A stretch of DNA of 5,341 nucleotides from Bacteroidales bacterium UBA6229 (GTDB lineage: Bacteria; Bacteroidota; Bacteroidia; Bacteroidales; F082): contig DJWN01000142.1 in NCBI GenBank assembly GCA_002440975.1, positions 2,974 to 8,314 on the forward strand, given 5' to 3'. Of this stretch, positions 4,390 through 5,341 are shown piece after piece. The position numbers were made by a program, and so were the translations under genes. The notes beneath the pieces were generated by a model. It did not search any database and was not told the DNA's origin. It saw only the letters and a program-made list of their open reading frames with translations. Position 1 is the stretch's first letter. Every line of letters starts with the position of its first letter.

Positions 4390-5341
4390 TGGAAACAGAA
4401 TCTCATTGAGATTGCAATACTGCTGATCACCTTTGCGATAAAAGGCCAAAGCACTAATACTGATTTTGAACGTGTTGTAATTATAGATGATTTGTATATC
4501 TTATCAGGCATTGATTTGTCGAATGATCAAAAAACCCTCGCAATAAGCAGCACACAAAGCAATCCTTTCTATTTGTACGACTTACAAAACAGACAGGTAA
4601 CAGCAGAATGGGATGTGGCAAACTGGTTTGCAGGCTCCGAGGTGCATTACAGTGCAAAAGATACCTACGCATTGTTAAGGCAGCTTTTTTACATCAATTT
4701 CAACCTGAACAATGACAGGGAAGTGGAGTTTGAAGTTATTGATGCAAAGTCAGGGCAGCTGATCAAACGATTTGTGGAATATCATTAGGTAATCATCACT
4801 GTGGATGAGCAGTTTGCCGTGTCCATCTCTGGTGATGAAATTGTATTTTGGTGCTTGCCAGATGCAAAACGAGCTAAATCCTTTAAAGTAACTGATGCTA
4901 CCATTGCCATTGCTGTTTCGCCTGACGGTCAATGGATTGCTGTTTCACATAAACCTGATGCCAACAAGCTTAAAAAAGATCCTCGCTACAAGAAGAACAA
5001 AAAGTCACTGAAAATCGACAGCAAATTCAAAGAAAGGGTAAGTGTTTTCGATACCGAGAACTTCAAGCTTAAATATACTGTGGACGGCTTGTATCATACT
5101 GTTTACAAGATTGATTTCAGTAAAAATGGCGAATTTATCTTCGTGCAACATATCCCTCATGGCAGGGCAAAGTCGGCTACCAGCTTCATGGAAGCTTATG
5201 TGTCGCTGGCTGACGCCAAAACCGGAGAGGCGTTGCGCACAAAGGTTTTATGGCGCGCACCAATGCCGAGCCACAGTTTAAGCTAAGTCACGATGGACGT
5301 TATTTTGGGGTGGTATCGTTTACAAACCGTTTCCCCGAAGT
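4378..5341 (+). pseudogene. Secreted WD40/beta-propeller-like protein, broken by an in-frame TAG and a frameshift; runs off the window
   Basis: The protein begins with a signal-peptide-like segment (MKTSWK, then hydrophobic IEIAILLITFAI at 10-21) and continues with beta-propeller-type repeats such as LYILSGIDLSNDQKTLAIS (39-57) and YLYDLQNRQ (65-73). At 4786-4788 a TAG ends this frame after residue 136. The same frame then continues with typical blade sequence: EIVFWCLPDAKRA (from about 4837) and AVSPDGQWIAVSH (from about 4912). This frame stops at 5284-5286. From about 5250 the neighbouring frame instead encodes AEPQFKLSHDGRYFGVV, an obvious next blade, and stays open to the edge. A lost base in the TTTT run at 5246-5249 would explain this. 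Two lesions suggest decay, though a sequencing error is possible for the homopolymer. TAG is a normal stop here: the YCII gene ends with it. Ligand and role are unknown. Confidence 0.75.

Noticed and set aside
4801..5286. A separate gene starting at GTG 4801
   Set aside because: It is in the same frame as the upstream 136 residues and continues the same repeat architecture, so one interrupted gene explains it better.

Overview
The window looks like a chromosomal segment from a member of the Bacteroidota, probably a Bacteroidia- or Flavobacteriia-like free-living heterotroph. The evidence is several TAnnTTTG-type -7 boxes upstream of genes, a single-domain Y1 transposase of a form common in that phylum, Bacteroidota-style signal peptides ending before a Q, and moderate GC in genes against AT-rich intergenic DNA. 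This is inference from sequence style; there is no rRNA marker.

Layout. (1) Positions 1-941, minus strand: the N-terminal 313 residues of a glutaryl-CoA dehydrogenase, cut by the left edge. (2) Positions 942-2891: an accessory island made almost entirely of palindromic repeats around one leftward Y1 (HUH) transposase of the IS200/REP-associated (RAYT) type. On each side of the transposase gene is a composite block: three ~50-bp units carrying a bulged hairpin in one orientation, a unique ~43-bp spacer, then a run of 54-58-bp units carrying the same hairpin core in the opposite orientation (about 11 units in the left block, 5 in the right). The first ~246 bp of the two blocks are nearly identical direct repeats. 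(3) Positions 2892-4027, plus strand: a likely two-gene operon, a TIP30/HTATIP2-like atypical SDR followed 8 bp later by an exported YCII-domain protein. (4) Positions 4028-4377: a 350-bp intergenic region with terminator-like hairpins. An 11-bp perfect inverted repeat pairs its distal part with the start codon of the next gene. (5) Positions 4378-5341, plus strand: a secreted beta-propeller (WD40-like) gene broken by an in-frame TAG and a downstream frameshift, running off the right edge.

How the parts relate. The glutaryl-CoA dehydrogenase is ordinary catabolism (lysine/tryptophan to crotonyl-CoA). The SDR/YCII pair has no assignable substrate. The part most worth attention is the repeat island. 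A RAYT-like enzyme sits between two blocks of what are plausibly its own hairpin substrates, arranged as opposed multi-copy arrays rather than the usual single REP or REP pair. The arrays show recent internal duplication (an exact 109-bp tandem copy). Linking the enzyme to the repeats is inference from position and structure.
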